From Actinomadura chibensis NBRC 106107 (GTDB lineage: Bacteria; Actinomycetota; Actinomycetes; Streptosporangiales; Streptosporangiaceae), in assembly GCF_001552135.1 (NCBI RefSeq), contig NZ_BCQP01000015.1:62001-126000 (forward strand): a DNA stretch of 64,000 nt, written 5' to 3'. Both the position numbers and the translations under genes were made by a program. The notes under the pieces are model-generated. The model was not told the DNA's origin, ran no database searches, and was given only the letters and a program-made list of their open reading frames with translations. Position 1 is the stretch's first letter. Each line of letters starts with the position of its first letter. Shown here in pieces: positions 8,812 to 17,410 of this stretch.

Positions 8812-8958
8812 GATTCGTCACCTCGCTTGGTCCGTTCCCGTTCCGCCCCCGCCGGACGGGAGCGTTCCCGTTCCGGCCTCGCGGGTGGTCCGTCCGGCCC
8901 TTCCCTTCTCCGGGGAGCCGTAACTCCGGAACGAAAAGAAATGCGGGGCCGCGCGTCC

Positions 8959-8982
8959 GTTTCACATCGACACGCGGGGAAG
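8959..8982 (+). promoter_or_regulatory. Possible SigB/SigF-type promoter
   Basis: GTTT at 8959-8962, a 14-nt spacer and GGGAAG at 8977-8982 resemble the alternative stress sigma consensus (GTTT-N14-16-GGGTAT). It lies about 52 bp before the small-protein start at 9034. This rests on pattern match only. Confidence 0.3.
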
Positions 8983-9033
8983 GGCTCGCAGTGTCCGTGC
9001 CTCATCCGACGGGAGAACCAGGAGGCGAGCAGC

Positions 9034-9225
9034 ATGCCGAACCCGCAGCAGCCCGAGATCCGGCGCTCGGAGCGGACCTCCGTCACCGACGAGCCCGCGC
9101 CGGAGGCCACCGATCCGAAGTCGACCCGCTCCAAGGGCCACGCGCACGGCACCGACAAGGGGGGCAAGGGAGGCGGCGAAGGCGGCGGGACGCCGCCCGA
9201 CCAGCGTCCGCCGCACCCCGACTAG
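9034..9225 (+). CDS. Small hydrophilic Gly/Pro-rich protein
   Basis: A 63-residue protein with a perfect AGGAGG RBS at 9020-9025, 8 nt before ATG 9034. It is entirely hydrophilic: an acidic/proline N-half (VTDEPAPEATDPKST) and a glycine-lysine-rich C-half (KGHAHGTDKGGKGGGEGGG). No fold or family is recognised; it looks intrinsically disordered. The strong RBS and codon use argue that it is real. It ends 3 bp before a convergent, equally small gene. Confidence 0.6.
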   Translation: MPNPQQPEIRRSERTSVTDEPAPEATDPKSTRSKGHAHGTDKGGKGGGEGGGTPPDQRPPHPD

Positions 9226-9228
9226 CGG

Positions 9229-9417
9229 TCAGGGGACCTCGGTCTGCGGGCTGTAGCCGTCGTCCTCGCCGCCCGGCGCGTCCGCCTCGGCGACCGCCGG
9301 GTCGGTGGGGCTCGGCGTGTGCTCGTCGGCGAAGTCCGCGTCGGTCTCCTGCGGCGCGCCCTGCTCGGCCCGCCGGTCGGCGAGCGGCTTGTCCTGGTCG
9401 TTCTTGCGGTCGGCCAT
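9229..9417 (-). CDS. Small acidic disordered protein
   Basis: A 62-residue, strongly acidic protein starting MADRKNDQDKPLADRRAEQG and ending in a D/E/P-rich tail. It has no hydrophobic core or recognised domain. It is convergent with the 9034 gene, separated by 3 bp. Small proteins of this composition are common near stress-induced genes in actinomycetes, but no function can be assigned. Confidence 0.5.
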   Translation of the reverse strand: MADRKNDQDKPLADRRAEQGAPQETDADFADEHTPSPTDPAVAEADAPGGEDDGYSPQTEVP

Positions 9418-9529
9418 GGCCGGGCACTACCCGGCAGATCACGGGCATAACGCGCGGCCGCGCAGTGCGCGGCGGTTGGTTTGCGGCGGCGGTGGACGGT
9501 TAGCAACACCGCTGACGCGAAGGGAGCCG

Positions 9530-10879
9530 ATGGTGCCGACCGTCCAGACGAAACCGCGGGCCGACGAGGCGCCGCCGAACCGGGCGACGGTCTCCGACAC
9601 GCTCCGGATCGCCGGGACGGTCCTCGTCCCGGCCGTCGCGCGGGGCGTCCTCGCGCGGCGCCCGCGGGTCGTGGCGCTGGCCGAGGCGCTGCGGGCCGAC
9701 CGCCGGGCCGGACGGCTGCTGCGGCGCCTGCGCGGGCGGTACGGGCCCGGGCCGCTGCTGCTGGCTCTGCCGGGACGCTCGTTCGCCCTGGTCCTGTCGC
9801 CGCGCGACGTCGAGCGGCTGCTCACCGGGTCGCCGGAGCCGTTCGCGCTCGCGACGAAGGAGAAGCGCGCCGCCCTCGGCCACTTCCAGCCGCACGGCGT
9901 GCTGGTCTCCCGCGGCGCGGAGCGCGCCGACCGCCGCCGGTTCAACGAGGAGGTGCTCGGCACCGGCGAGCCGGTGCACCCGCACGCGGGCGCGCTCGTC
10001 CCCAAGATCCGCGAGGAGGCCGCCGGGCTGGCCGGCGCCGTCGCGCTGGCCGGGCGCCTGGACTGGGCGGACTTCCGGATGGCGTGGTGGCGGATGGCGC
10101 GGCGGGTCGTCCTCGGCGACGCCGCCCGCGACGACTCCGAGGTGAGCGACCTGCTCACCACGCTGCGGATGGACGCGAACTGGGCCTTCGCGCATCCGAG
10201 GCGCAGGCGGACGCGGCGGGAGTTCTTCCGGCGCCTGAGCCGCTACCTCGACGACCCCGAGCCGGGGAGCCTGGCCGGGCTGATGGCGGGCGTCCCCGCG
10301 TCCGAGGCCACCGAACCGGCGGACCAGGTGCCGCAGTGGCTGTTCGCCTACGAGTCCACCGCCCTGGCGGCCTTCCGGACGCTCGCGCTGCTGGCGGCCC
10401 ACCCCGAGCACGCCGAGCGGGCCAGGCGCGAGGCCGAGGCGGGCGAGGCCGACATGCCGTTCCTGCGGGCGTGCGTCCTGGAATCGCTGCGCCTGTGGCC
10501 CACGACGATGACGATCCTGCGCGACAGCACCCGTCCGACCGAATGGGCGGGCCGGACGCTGCCCACCGGGACCGGCTTCCTGATCCACACGCCGTTCCTC
10601 CAGCGGGACGAGGAGAACCTCCCCTATGCCGACTTCTTCGAGCCCGGCGTCTGGCTGGACGGGACGGCCGAGCGCGACCGGGCGGTCGTGCCGTTCAGCG
10701 ATGGCCCGGGGAAATGCCCTGGACGGCACCTGGCGCTGCTCTCGGCGAGTCATTTCCTCGCCGTCCCGCTCCGCGACTTCGACCTGCGGCAGGACGCCGG
10801 GCTGCGCCTTTCCCGCGACCGGCCGCTGCCGCGCACGCTGAGCCCGTTCCGGCTGGGCTTCGACGCCCGCCCCCGGTGA
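9530..10879 (+). CDS. Cytochrome P450
   Basis: A 449-residue P450. The heme-binding loop is FSDGPGKCPGRHLA (about residues 388-401), the ExxR pair is in ESLRLWP, and an I-helix-like segment FAYESTALAAFRTLALL precedes it. The I-helix Thr context (YEST) differs from the usual AGxET/DT, so proton delivery may be unusual. The N-terminus has no clear membrane anchor. ATG 9530 follows AAGGGAG. No ferredoxin or reductase gene lies nearby, so electrons must come from elsewhere. It is a stand-alone gene upstream of a GntR regulator, and the substrate is unknown. Confidence 0.88.
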   Translation: MVPTVQTKPRADEAPPNRATVSDTLRIAGTVLVPAVARGVLARRPRVVALAEALRADRRAGRLLRRLRGRYGPGPLLLALPGRSFALVLSPRDVERLLTGSPEPFALATKEKRAALGHFQPHGVLVSRGAERADRRRFNEEVLGTGEPVHPHAGALVPKIREEAAGLAGAVALAGRLDWADFRMAWWRMARRVVLGDAARDDSEVSDLLTTLRMDANWAFAHPRRRRTRREFFRRLSRYLDDPEPGSLAGLMAGVPASEATEPADQVPQWLFAYESTALAAFRTLALLAAHPEHAERARREAEAGEADMPFLRACVLESLRLWPTTMTILRDSTRPTEWAGRTLPTGTGFLIHTPFLQRDEENLPYADFFEPGVWLDGTAERDRAVVPFSDGPGKCPGRHLALLSASHFLAVPLRDFDLRQDAGLRLSRDRPLPRTLSPFRLGFDARPR

Positions 10880-10924
10880 CGCTCCGGATGCGGTTTCGGC
10901 CGATCGGCTGGCTATGCTCGTCGC

Positions 10925-11620
10925 GTGGGTGAGCAGACCGGAAAGTCGACGCGGGTCCATGACGTCTACGCCCGGGTCAGGCAGGATCTCCTCGCCGCGC
11001 ACTACCGGCCCGGGCAATGGCTCCGGCTCGCCCCCTTCCAGCAGGAGTTCCAGGTCAGCCTCTCGGTCGTCCGGGAGGCGTTCTCGCGGCTGGCGGCCGA
11101 GGGGCTGCTGGAGTCGGTCGCGCTGCGCGGGTTCCGCGTCCGCGAGCTGTCGGGCGACGACCTGCAGGACCTCACCGACGCGCGCATCCACATCGAGGTG
11201 CTCGTGCTGCGGGAGTCGCTCGCCAACGGCGGGACGCAGTGGGAGGCCGACCTGCTCGCCGCGCACCACGTCCTGGAGCGCACCCCGATCCGCGCGCCCT
11301 CCGGACGCGGGGTGAACCGCGAGTTCATCCCGGTGCACGCGGCGTTCCACCACGCCCTCCTGGCGGGCTGCCGCAACGGGCGCCTGCTGATGATCGCCCG
11401 GGAGCTGCGCGACAACGCCGAGCTGTACCGGATGTGGAGCCCGGTCGTCGACCAGAGCGGCCGGGACATCGCCTGGGAGCACCGCGAGCTGACCCGGCTG
11501 GCGCTGGAGCGGGACGTCGAGGCGTGCGCCGACCTGCTCGCCCGCCATATCGACCACACCCGCCAGGCGCTGCTCGGCGGGCGCGCGGGCGACGGCGAGG
11601 TCAGCGCAGAGCGGTCCTGA
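10925..11620 (+). CDS. GntR-family (FCD) transcriptional regulator
   Basis: A 231-residue FadR-subfamily GntR protein. The winged helix is in residues 10-72 (YARVRQDLLAAHYRPGQWL, then QQEFQVSLSVVREAFSRLAAEGLL), followed by an all-helical FCD effector domain with the metal-binding-type histidines AAFHHALLAG and a late HI-HTRQALL helix. GTG 10925 is the only sensible start. Its end overlaps the convergent CoA ligase gene by 20 bp. It probably represses the catabolic genes from 11601 to 24631, with the palindrome at 13112-13135 as the obvious operator candidate. Confidence 0.85.
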   Translation: MGEQTGKSTRVHDVYARVRQDLLAAHYRPGQWLRLAPFQQEFQVSLSVVREAFSRLAAEGLLESVALRGFRVRELSGDDLQDLTDARIHIEVLVLRESLANGGTQWEADLLAAHHVLERTPIRAPSGRGVNREFIPVHAAFHHALLAGCRNGRLLMIARELRDNAELYRMWSPVVDQSGRDIAWEHRELTRLALERDVEACADLLARHIDHTRQALLGGRAGDGEVSAERS

Positions 11621-13061
11621 CGATCTTGCCGGACGCCGTCCGCGGCAGCACGTCCGGCCAGTGGAACACCTTCGGGATCTTGTAGTCGGCGAGCGCGCCG
11701 GAGCAGAAGTCGCGGAGCTCGTCCGGGAACGGGGCGCGGCCCGGGCGCGCCACCACGAACGCGGCCACGGTCTCGCCGAACACCTCGTGGGGGACGCCCG
11801 CCACGGCCGCCTCGACCACGTCGGGATGCCGCGCGATGACCGCCTCCACCTCGGCCGGGTAGACGTTGATGCCGCCGCTCAGGATGACGTCCTTGGAACG
11901 GCCGACGACGGTGAGGTAGCCGTCCCCGTCGATCCGCCCGAGGTCGCCGGTGCGGAGCCAGCCGCCGGGGAGCAGCGCCTCGCGCGTGTCGTCCGGGCGT
12001 CCCCAGTACTCGGTCATGACGCTCGGGCCCCGCTGCTGGATCTCGCCGACGGTCCCGGCGGGGCGTGGGACGCCGCGCTCGTCCGCGATCCGCAGCTCGA
12101 CCAGGGCGCACGGCCGTCCCGCCGACCCCGGGTGCGCCGCCGCCTCGGCCGGGCGGAGCACCGCGCCGAGGCCCCCGCCCTCCGTCAGCCCGTAGGCGTG
12201 GCCGATCTCGACGCCCGCGCGCCGGTAGGTCTCGAAGAGCGCGGGCGGGACGGGCGCCGACCCCGAGCCGAGGTAGCGGAGGCTGCTCAGCGCGTCCGGG
12301 GAGAAGCCGGGGTGCCGGGCGAGCAGGGCCAGCATCGCCGGGACCGCCATGAAGACCGTGGGCCGCTCCGTCCGCAGGACATGCAGCACCCGCCCCGCGT
12401 CGAAGCCGCGCTCGACGAGCACCTGCCCGCCGGTGGCCAGCGCGGGCTGCAGGCTCGTGAGGACGCCGCCGGTGAAGCTCAGCGGCGACACGATCAGGTG
12501 CCGGTCGTCCGGCGTGAGGTCCAGCGCGCGGCGGGAGTTCTCCGCGGTCGCGGCGAACGCGCGGTGGGTCAGCACCGCGCCCTTGGGCCGCCCGGTGGTG
12601 CCGGACGTGTAGAGCAGGGCGATCGTGTCCTCCGGTCCCGGTAGGACGGCGGAGATCGGCGCGGCCGGGCCGCCGGCGAGGAGGTCCTCGACCGCCGCGA
12701 CCGGCACGCCGGACGGCAGCGCGTCGAGGCCGCCCGCCTCGCCGACGAGCAGGCACGGCGCGCAGTCGTCCACGACGACGGCCACCTCGGCGGCGCTCAG
12801 CCGGGGGTTGAGCGGGACGAACACCCCGCCGAGCCGGGTGACCGCGAGGAAGGCGACGACCATCTCCGGCCGGTTCGACACCGAGACGCCGACGCGCCGG
12901 CCGCGCCCGACGCCGCGGGATTCGAGCGCGCGGCAGGCGCGGTCGACGCGTTCGGCCAGGTCGGCCCACGTCCAGGAGCCGCCGTCCCAGGTGAGCGCGG
13001 GAGCCGCGGGCCGCAGCCGCGTCCAGCGTGGAAGCCACTCGGCCGGGCATGTCAGGTCCAT
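11601..13061 (-). CDS. AMP-binding acyl-CoA/aryl-CoA synthetase
   Basis: A 486-residue ANL-superfamily ligase. Motifs: LLYTSGTTGRPKGAVLTH (P-loop), YGLTEGGGLGAVLR, GWLRTGDLGRIDGDGYLTVVGRSKDVILSGGINVYPAEVE, and the C-terminal lysine in PRTASGKIVRTALR. The reaction is carboxylate + ATP + CoA to acyl-CoA + AMP + PPi. I start it at MDLTCPAEW (ATG 13061), which has GGGAG upstream; a 15-residue-longer form starting at 13106 is possible. It is transcribed divergently from the CMD-FAH-VOC operon, sharing its control region. The acid substrate is unknown. Confidence 0.88.
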   Translation of the reverse strand: MDLTCPAEWLPRWTRLRPAAPALTWDGGSWTWADLAERVDRACRALESRGVGRGRRVGVSVSNRPEMVVAFLAVTRLGGVFVPLNPRLSAAEVAVVVDDCAPCLLVGEAGGLDALPSGVPVAAVEDLLAGGPAAPISAVLPGPEDTIALLYTSGTTGRPKGAVLTHRAFAATAENSRRALDLTPDDRHLIVSPLSFTGGVLTSLQPALATGGQVLVERGFDAGRVLHVLRTERPTVFMAVPAMLALLARHPGFSPDALSSLRYLGSGSAPVPPALFETYRRAGVEIGHAYGLTEGGGLGAVLRPAEAAAHPGSAGRPCALVELRIADERGVPRPAGTVGEIQQRGPSVMTEYWGRPDDTREALLPGGWLRTGDLGRIDGDGYLTVVGRSKDVILSGGINVYPAEVEAVIARHPDVVEAAVAGVPHEVFGETVAAFVVARPGRAPFPDELRDFCSGALADYKIPKVFHWPDVLPRTASGKIVRTALR

Positions 13062-13111
13062 CGAGAAACTCCCGTCACAGCTCTTGCGGGCGATCGGTGA
13101 TTCCAATAATA

Positions 13112-13135
13112 ATCGATGATATCTGGATCATCGAT
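13112..13135. promoter_or_regulatory. Palindromic operator in divergent promoter region
   Basis: Perfect 9-bp arms ATCGATGAT and ATCATCGAT are separated by ATCTGG. The site is midway between the divergent starts at 13061 (minus) and 13161 (plus), in an AT-rich patch of a GC-rich sequence. It is a likely binding site for the GntR protein encoded at 10925. Confidence 0.6.
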
Positions 13136-13160
13136 CATGTCACCATAGCGAGGAGCGCAC

Positions 13161-13697
13161 ATGACCGACGTGGCGAGGGTCGGGCCGCTACCGCCCCACG
13201 CGCGCACGGCACGCCAGCGCGAGCTGCTGGAACCCGTGCTCGGCCCGGCGGCGGCCAACCTCTTCAGCACGGTCGTGCGCAACGAGGAGCTGTTCGAGGC
13301 CTGGCTGCCGTTCTGCATGAAGCTGCTGCGGCGGTCCGCGCTCCCCCGCCGGGAGCGCGAGCTGGTCATCCTGCGGACGGCGGGCCGCCGCCGCGTCCCC
13401 TACGAGCTGGCGCACCACGAGCGCATCGGCGCCCGCGCCGGGCTCACCGCCGCGGAGATCGCCGCGGCCCGGGACGGCGGCGACGCGGGCTTCGCCGAGC
13501 GGGAGCTGACCCTGCTGCGCGCGGTCGACGAGCTGCTCGACGCGGACCGGTTCACCGCCGGGACCTGGTCGGGGCTGCGGGCGCACTACGACACGGCCCA
13601 GCTCGTCGAGCTGCCGATGCTCGTCGGCCACTACGCGCTCCTCGCGATGCTGCTGAACGGCCTGGAGGTCCCGTTGGACGAGAAGGAGGACGCGTGA
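13161..13697 (+). CDS. Carboxymuconolactone decarboxylase-family protein
   Basis: A 178-residue all-helical protein with the CMD-family core LPRRERELVILRTAGRRRVPYELAHHERIGARAGLTAAEI (residues about 59-98). The E-x-A-H-H residues are present, while the CxxC of peroxidase-type AhpD members is absent, so a decarboxylase or lyase-like role is more likely than an alkylhydroperoxidase. It is the first gene of a plus-strand operon with FAH hydrolase, VOC dioxygenase and FAD hydroxylase, and it overlaps the next start by 4 bp (GTGA). The substrate is not known. Confidence 0.8.
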   Translation: MTDVARVGPLPPHARTARQRELLEPVLGPAAANLFSTVVRNEELFEAWLPFCMKLLRRSALPRRERELVILRTAGRRRVPYELAHHERIGARAGLTAAEIAAARDGGDAGFAERELTLLRAVDELLDADRFTAGTWSGLRAHYDTAQLVELPMLVGHYALLAMLLNGLEVPLDEKEDA

Positions 13698-14569
13698 GGG
13701 TCGCGGCGCTGCGGGGGCGGCTGGTCCTGATGTCGGGCGCGGGCACGGTGGACGTCGCCGAGGCCAGCGCGGGACGGTTCGGCCCCGACCCCATGGACGC
13801 CTACCGGAACTGGGACGAGTTCCGCGCCTGGGCGGCCGACGCCGAGCTGGGCGCGGCAGCGGACTGCGAACCGCGCGAGCTCACCAACCCCGTCCCGGCG
13901 CCGACGCAGGTGTTCGGCGTCGGCGCGAACTACCGCGACCACGTCGAGGAGGCGGGGGCGTCCCCGACCGCCGTCCCGCTGATCTTCACCAAGTTCCCGA
14001 GCTGCCTCGCGGGGCCGTTCGAGGACGTCCCGCTGCCCAGCCGCAAGGTCGACTGGGAGGTCGAGCTGGTGGTGGTGATGGGACGCCGCGCCGAACGCGT
14101 CGCGGCCGCGGACGCCTGGTCCCACGTCGCCGGGCTGACCGCCGGGCAGGACATCTCGGAGCGGGTCGTCCAGCTCACCGGCGACCACCCGCAGTTCTCG
14201 ATGGGCAAGTCGTTCCCCGGCTTCGGTCCGGTCGGGCCGTCCGTGGTCAGCGTCGACGAGTTCGCCGACCCGGACAACCTGGAACTCGGCTGCGCCATCG
14301 ACGGCGTGGTGATGCAGAAGGGCCGGACGGAGAACCTGATCTTCTCCGTCCCGGACCTGATCGCCTACCTGTCCGGCATCTGCCCGCTGCTGCCGGGCGA
14401 CCTGATCTTCACGGGGACGCCCGCCGGGGTGGGCGCGTTCCGCAGGCCCCGCCGGTTCCTCGGGCCCGGCGAGACGCTGACGACCTGGGTGGAGGGCGTG
14501 GGCGTGATGCGCAACGCGATCACCGCGGGCCCGACCTACGTGGCACGCGAGGAGGCGCGCCATGCCTGA
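13694..14569 (+). CDS. Fumarylacetoacetate hydrolase-family protein
   Basis: A 291-residue FAH-fold enzyme. Motifs: VFGVGANYRDHVEEAG, IFTKFPSCLAGPFEDVPLP, DWEVELVVVMGRRA, AGLTAGQDISERVVQ, GPVGPSVVS and GDLIFTGTPAGVG. The acidic metal ligands (E-x-E in WEVELVV and the D in GQDIS) are present. Family members hydrolyse C-C bonds of ring-cleavage products or act as isomerases/decarboxylases on meta-cleavage intermediates. GTG 13694 overlaps the upstream stop. Directly before a ring-cleavage-type VOC protein, it is well placed to process the ring-opened product. Confidence 0.88.
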   Translation: MRVAALRGRLVLMSGAGTVDVAEASAGRFGPDPMDAYRNWDEFRAWAADAELGAAADCEPRELTNPVPAPTQVFGVGANYRDHVEEAGASPTAVPLIFTKFPSCLAGPFEDVPLPSRKVDWEVELVVVMGRRAERVAAADAWSHVAGLTAGQDISERVVQLTGDHPQFSMGKSFPGFGPVGPSVVSVDEFADPDNLELGCAIDGVVMQKGRTENLIFSVPDLIAYLSGICPLLPGDLIFTGTPAGVGAFRRPRRFLGPGETLTTWVEGVGVMRNAITAGPTYVAREEARHA

Positions 14570-15797
14570 CCCGTCCGGGCTGTACGACGTCGGCGGGATC
14601 CTGCTCCCCCGGCCGTTCAAGATCCGCCGGTTCGGCCACTTCGGCTACAACACCGACCGGCTCGACGAGTCCCTGCGCTTCTTCACCGACGTCCTCGGGT
14701 TCCGGGTCACCGACGAGGCCGACCTGTTCGAGTCGGTGCCGCCCGGGGCGCGGGCGAAGGCGGAGGCCGTCGTCACCGACCCGCGGATGTACTTCACCAC
14801 GCACGGCTCCGACCACCACGCCCTGCTCCTCGCGCACCGCACCTTCGGGACGTTCAACCGCAACGACCGCTACGCCCCCGACAACACGCTGAGCCAGATC
14901 ACCTGGCAGGTCGGCGGGCTCCGGGAGGTCGCGGAGGCGGTCGGGTACCTGCGCGAGCGCGGCGTCCGCATCGGGCGGGTCGGCCGCGACATGCCGGGCA
15001 GCAACTGGCACGTCTACTTCCTGGACCCGGACGGCAACACGCTGGAGCTCTACTACGGCATGGAGCAGATCGGCTGGGGCCGCAACTCCAAGCCGCGGGC
15101 GATGCACGACCGCGCGTTCGACCGGGCACCGGAGCTGCCGCAGATGTCGGAGGCGGCCGAGGTCCGCGAGGCGCGGGAGCGCGGCGTCGACGTCGACTCC
15201 GGATGGCGCCCGGACGAGGCGCACCTCGACGAGCGCTACGACGTCGAGGGCGTGCTGCTGCCCCGTCCGTTCAAGGTGACGAAGCTCGGCCCGGTCTCGA
15301 TGTTCACCTCCGACCTCGACGGGATGCTCGCCTTCTACACCGGCGTCATGGGCTTCGCCGTCACCGAGACGGCCGCCGTGGACGGCCGCCGGGTCGCGTT
15401 CCTGCGCCACGGCGCCGAGCACCACAGCCTGGTGCTCGCGGACAAGGCGCTGCGCGAGCGGCTGCGGCTCAGCCCGCACACGTCGAACCTGGCCATGGGC
15501 ATGGAGGTCGGGACGTACCGGCAGCTCCGCGACGCCGTCGCCTTCCTCACCGAGCGGGGCTTCGAGCGCCGCGACGACCTCCCGGCGGACCTGCACCGCG
15601 GCATCGACCTCGCGGCCTACTTCACCGCGCCCGACGGGCACCTGGTGCAGCTCTACTACTACATGGAGACCGTCGGGTGGGACGGCCGCCCGCGCCCGCG
15701 CGACCAGCGGCGGGACGTCTGCGGCCCGTGGCCGGAGACGCTGGAACCGCTCAGCGACACCTACGCCGACCAGACCTTCATGGGCCCGCTCGGATGA
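14562..15797 (+). CDS. Two-domain VOC extradiol dioxygenase-like protein
   Basis: A 411-residue protein with two vicinal-oxygen-chelate halves, each opened by the same leader, YDV-GILLPRPFKI and YDVEGVLLPRPFKV. The first has FGHFGYNTDRLDESLRFFTDVLGF, SDHHALLL and DPDGNTLELYY. The second has LGPVSMFTSDLDGMLAFYTGVMGF, AEHHSLVL and APDGHLVQLYY. The second half lacks the histidine of the first betaalphabeta motif and has Q for the usual Glu, so only the first half looks metal-competent (H-H-E). A type I ring-cleaving dioxygenase is the best guess. It starts 8 bp inside the FAH gene. Confidence 0.8.
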   Translation: MPDPSGLYDVGGILLPRPFKIRRFGHFGYNTDRLDESLRFFTDVLGFRVTDEADLFESVPPGARAKAEAVVTDPRMYFTTHGSDHHALLLAHRTFGTFNRNDRYAPDNTLSQITWQVGGLREVAEAVGYLRERGVRIGRVGRDMPGSNWHVYFLDPDGNTLELYYGMEQIGWGRNSKPRAMHDRAFDRAPELPQMSEAAEVREARERGVDVDSGWRPDEAHLDERYDVEGVLLPRPFKVTKLGPVSMFTSDLDGMLAFYTGVMGFAVTETAAVDGRRVAFLRHGAEHHSLVLADKALRERLRLSPHTSNLAMGMEVGTYRQLRDAVAFLTERGFERRDDLPADLHRGIDLAAYFTAPDGHLVQLYYYMETVGWDGRPRPRDQRRDVCGPWPETLEPLSDTYADQTFMGPLG

Positions 15798-17410
15798 GCG
15801 CCGTCGCGATCGTCGGCGCCGGCCCGGTCGGCCAGACGCTGGCGCTGCTGCTCGCCCGGTACGGCGTCGGGAGCGTGCTGGTCGAGCGGTGGGGCGCGCC
15901 GTATCCGCTGCCCCGCGCCGTCGCCCTCGCCCACGAGTCGCTGCGGACGCTGCGGCTCGCCGGGTTCGACCGCCCCGACCTGCTGGAGCCGTGGGGCCTG
16001 GACGGGCAGGAGTTCGTCTTCCAGGACGCCGCCGGGGAGGTCCTGCTGCGGACGTCGTTCGCGCAGGAGTCCGAGTCCGGGCACGCGCAGATGTACGCGT
16101 TCTCGCAGCCGCTGCTCGAAGCGGAGCTGGCGGACCTCGTGTCCCGCACGCCCGGCATCGAGGTGCGGCGCGGCTACTCGGTCTGCGGCATCGAGCAGGG
16201 GCCGGACGGCGTGCGCCTGACGGCCCGCGAGCACGACGGCATGGACTTCGTCCCGGACGGCCGGGAGCTCGCGATCGACGCCGCGTACGCCGTCGGCTGC
16301 GACGGCGCCAACAGCACGGTCCGGGACCTGCTCGGCCTGCCGCTCGACGCCGACGACTTCCAGCGCCGCTGGTTCGTCGTCGACGTGGACCCGCGTCCGG
16401 GCACGGTGGTCAGGCCCTACGCGGCGCAGCACCTGGACCCGTCCCGGCCCACCACGCTCATCGCGGGCGGCCCCGGCCGCCGCCGCTTCGAGTTCATGGT
16501 GATGCCCGGCGACGACGCCGACGCCATGGACACCGACGAGACCGCGTGGCGGCTGCTGGAGCCGTGGGGCGTCCACCCGGGCAACGCGGACCTGGTGCGG
16601 CACGCCCTCTACTCCTTCGCCGCCCGCGTCGCCCCGCGCTGGCACCGGGGGCGCGGCGTGCTCGCGGGCGACGCCGCGCACCAGATGCCGCCGTTCCTCG
16701 GGCAGGGCTTCAACTCCGGCATCCGCGACGCCGCCGGCCTCGCGTGGCGGCTGGCGCTGCTGGCCCGGGGCGCGACCGCCGACCTGCTCGCCGGCTACAC
16801 GGTCGAACGGCACGGGCAGGTCCGCGAGATCCTCACCGAGACGGTCGCCGCCGGACGGCTCATCTGCGAGACCGACCCGGATCTGGCACGCCGCCGGGAC
16901 GAGCGGATGCGGCGCCGCGGCGCCGAGGTCAGGCCCGGCAAGGCCGGCTGGCCGCTGCGGTGTGGAACGCTCCGATCCGGCGATCCGGCGGCCGGGACGC
17001 TGGGCCTCCAGGCCCGCGTCCGGCACGCCGGGCGGACGGCGCTCCTCGACGCCGCGACCGACCCGCGCGGGCCCGTCCTGCTCATCGCGCCGGGCCTGCC
17101 GTCCCCGGACCTGCCCGCCGCGCTGCGGGCGCGCTGGGCCGCCGTCGGCGGGACCGTCGCCAGGCTCGGCCCCGCCGACGGGGCGCCGCACCTGTTCGCC
17201 GACGTCGACGGCGACTACGGGCGGTGGTTCGCCCGCCTGGGCGCGGCGGCGGTCCTGGTCCGTCCCGACTTCTACGTCTTCGGGTCCGGCGCACGCCTCG
17301 CGGACGTGCCGCGACTCCTCGGCGACTTCCTCGCCGCCACCGGGACGGACACTGCCGTGCCGCCCCTCCCTCCGGATCCTCGGGAGCAGCAAGATGCCGT
17401 CAATTCGTAA
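15794..17410 (+). CDS. FAD-dependent aromatic hydroxylase (MhpA-like)
   Basis: A 538-residue class A flavoprotein monooxygenase. Motifs: VAIVGAGPVGQTLALLLARYGV (FAD Rossmann), DAAYAVGCDGANSTVRDLLGL (DG motif) and GVLAGDAAHQMPPFLGQGFNSGIRDAAGLAWRLA (GD motif), followed by a C-terminal thioredoxin-like domain as in 3-(3-hydroxyphenyl)propionate hydroxylase and phenol hydroxylase relatives. It uses NAD(P)H and O2 to ortho-hydroxylate a phenolic ring, producing a catechol for the dioxygenase next door. ATG 15794 overlaps the upstream TGA. The exact substrate is unknown. Confidence 0.87.
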   Translation: MSAVAIVGAGPVGQTLALLLARYGVGSVLVERWGAPYPLPRAVALAHESLRTLRLAGFDRPDLLEPWGLDGQEFVFQDAAGEVLLRTSFAQESESGHAQMYAFSQPLLEAELADLVSRTPGIEVRRGYSVCGIEQGPDGVRLTAREHDGMDFVPDGRELAIDAAYAVGCDGANSTVRDLLGLPLDADDFQRRWFVVDVDPRPGTVVRPYAAQHLDPSRPTTLIAGGPGRRRFEFMVMPGDDADAMDTDETAWRLLEPWGVHPGNADLVRHALYSFAARVAPRWHRGRGVLAGDAAHQMPPFLGQGFNSGIRDAAGLAWRLALLARGATADLLAGYTVERHGQVREILTETVAAGRLICETDPDLARRRDERMRRRGAEVRPGKAGWPLRCGTLRSGDPAAGTLGLQARVRHAGRTALLDAATDPRGPVLLIAPGLPSPDLPAALRARWAAVGGTVARLGPADGAPHLFADVDGDYGRWFARLGAAAVLVRPDFYVFGSGARLADVPRLLGDFLAATGTDTAVPPLPPDPREQQDAVNS

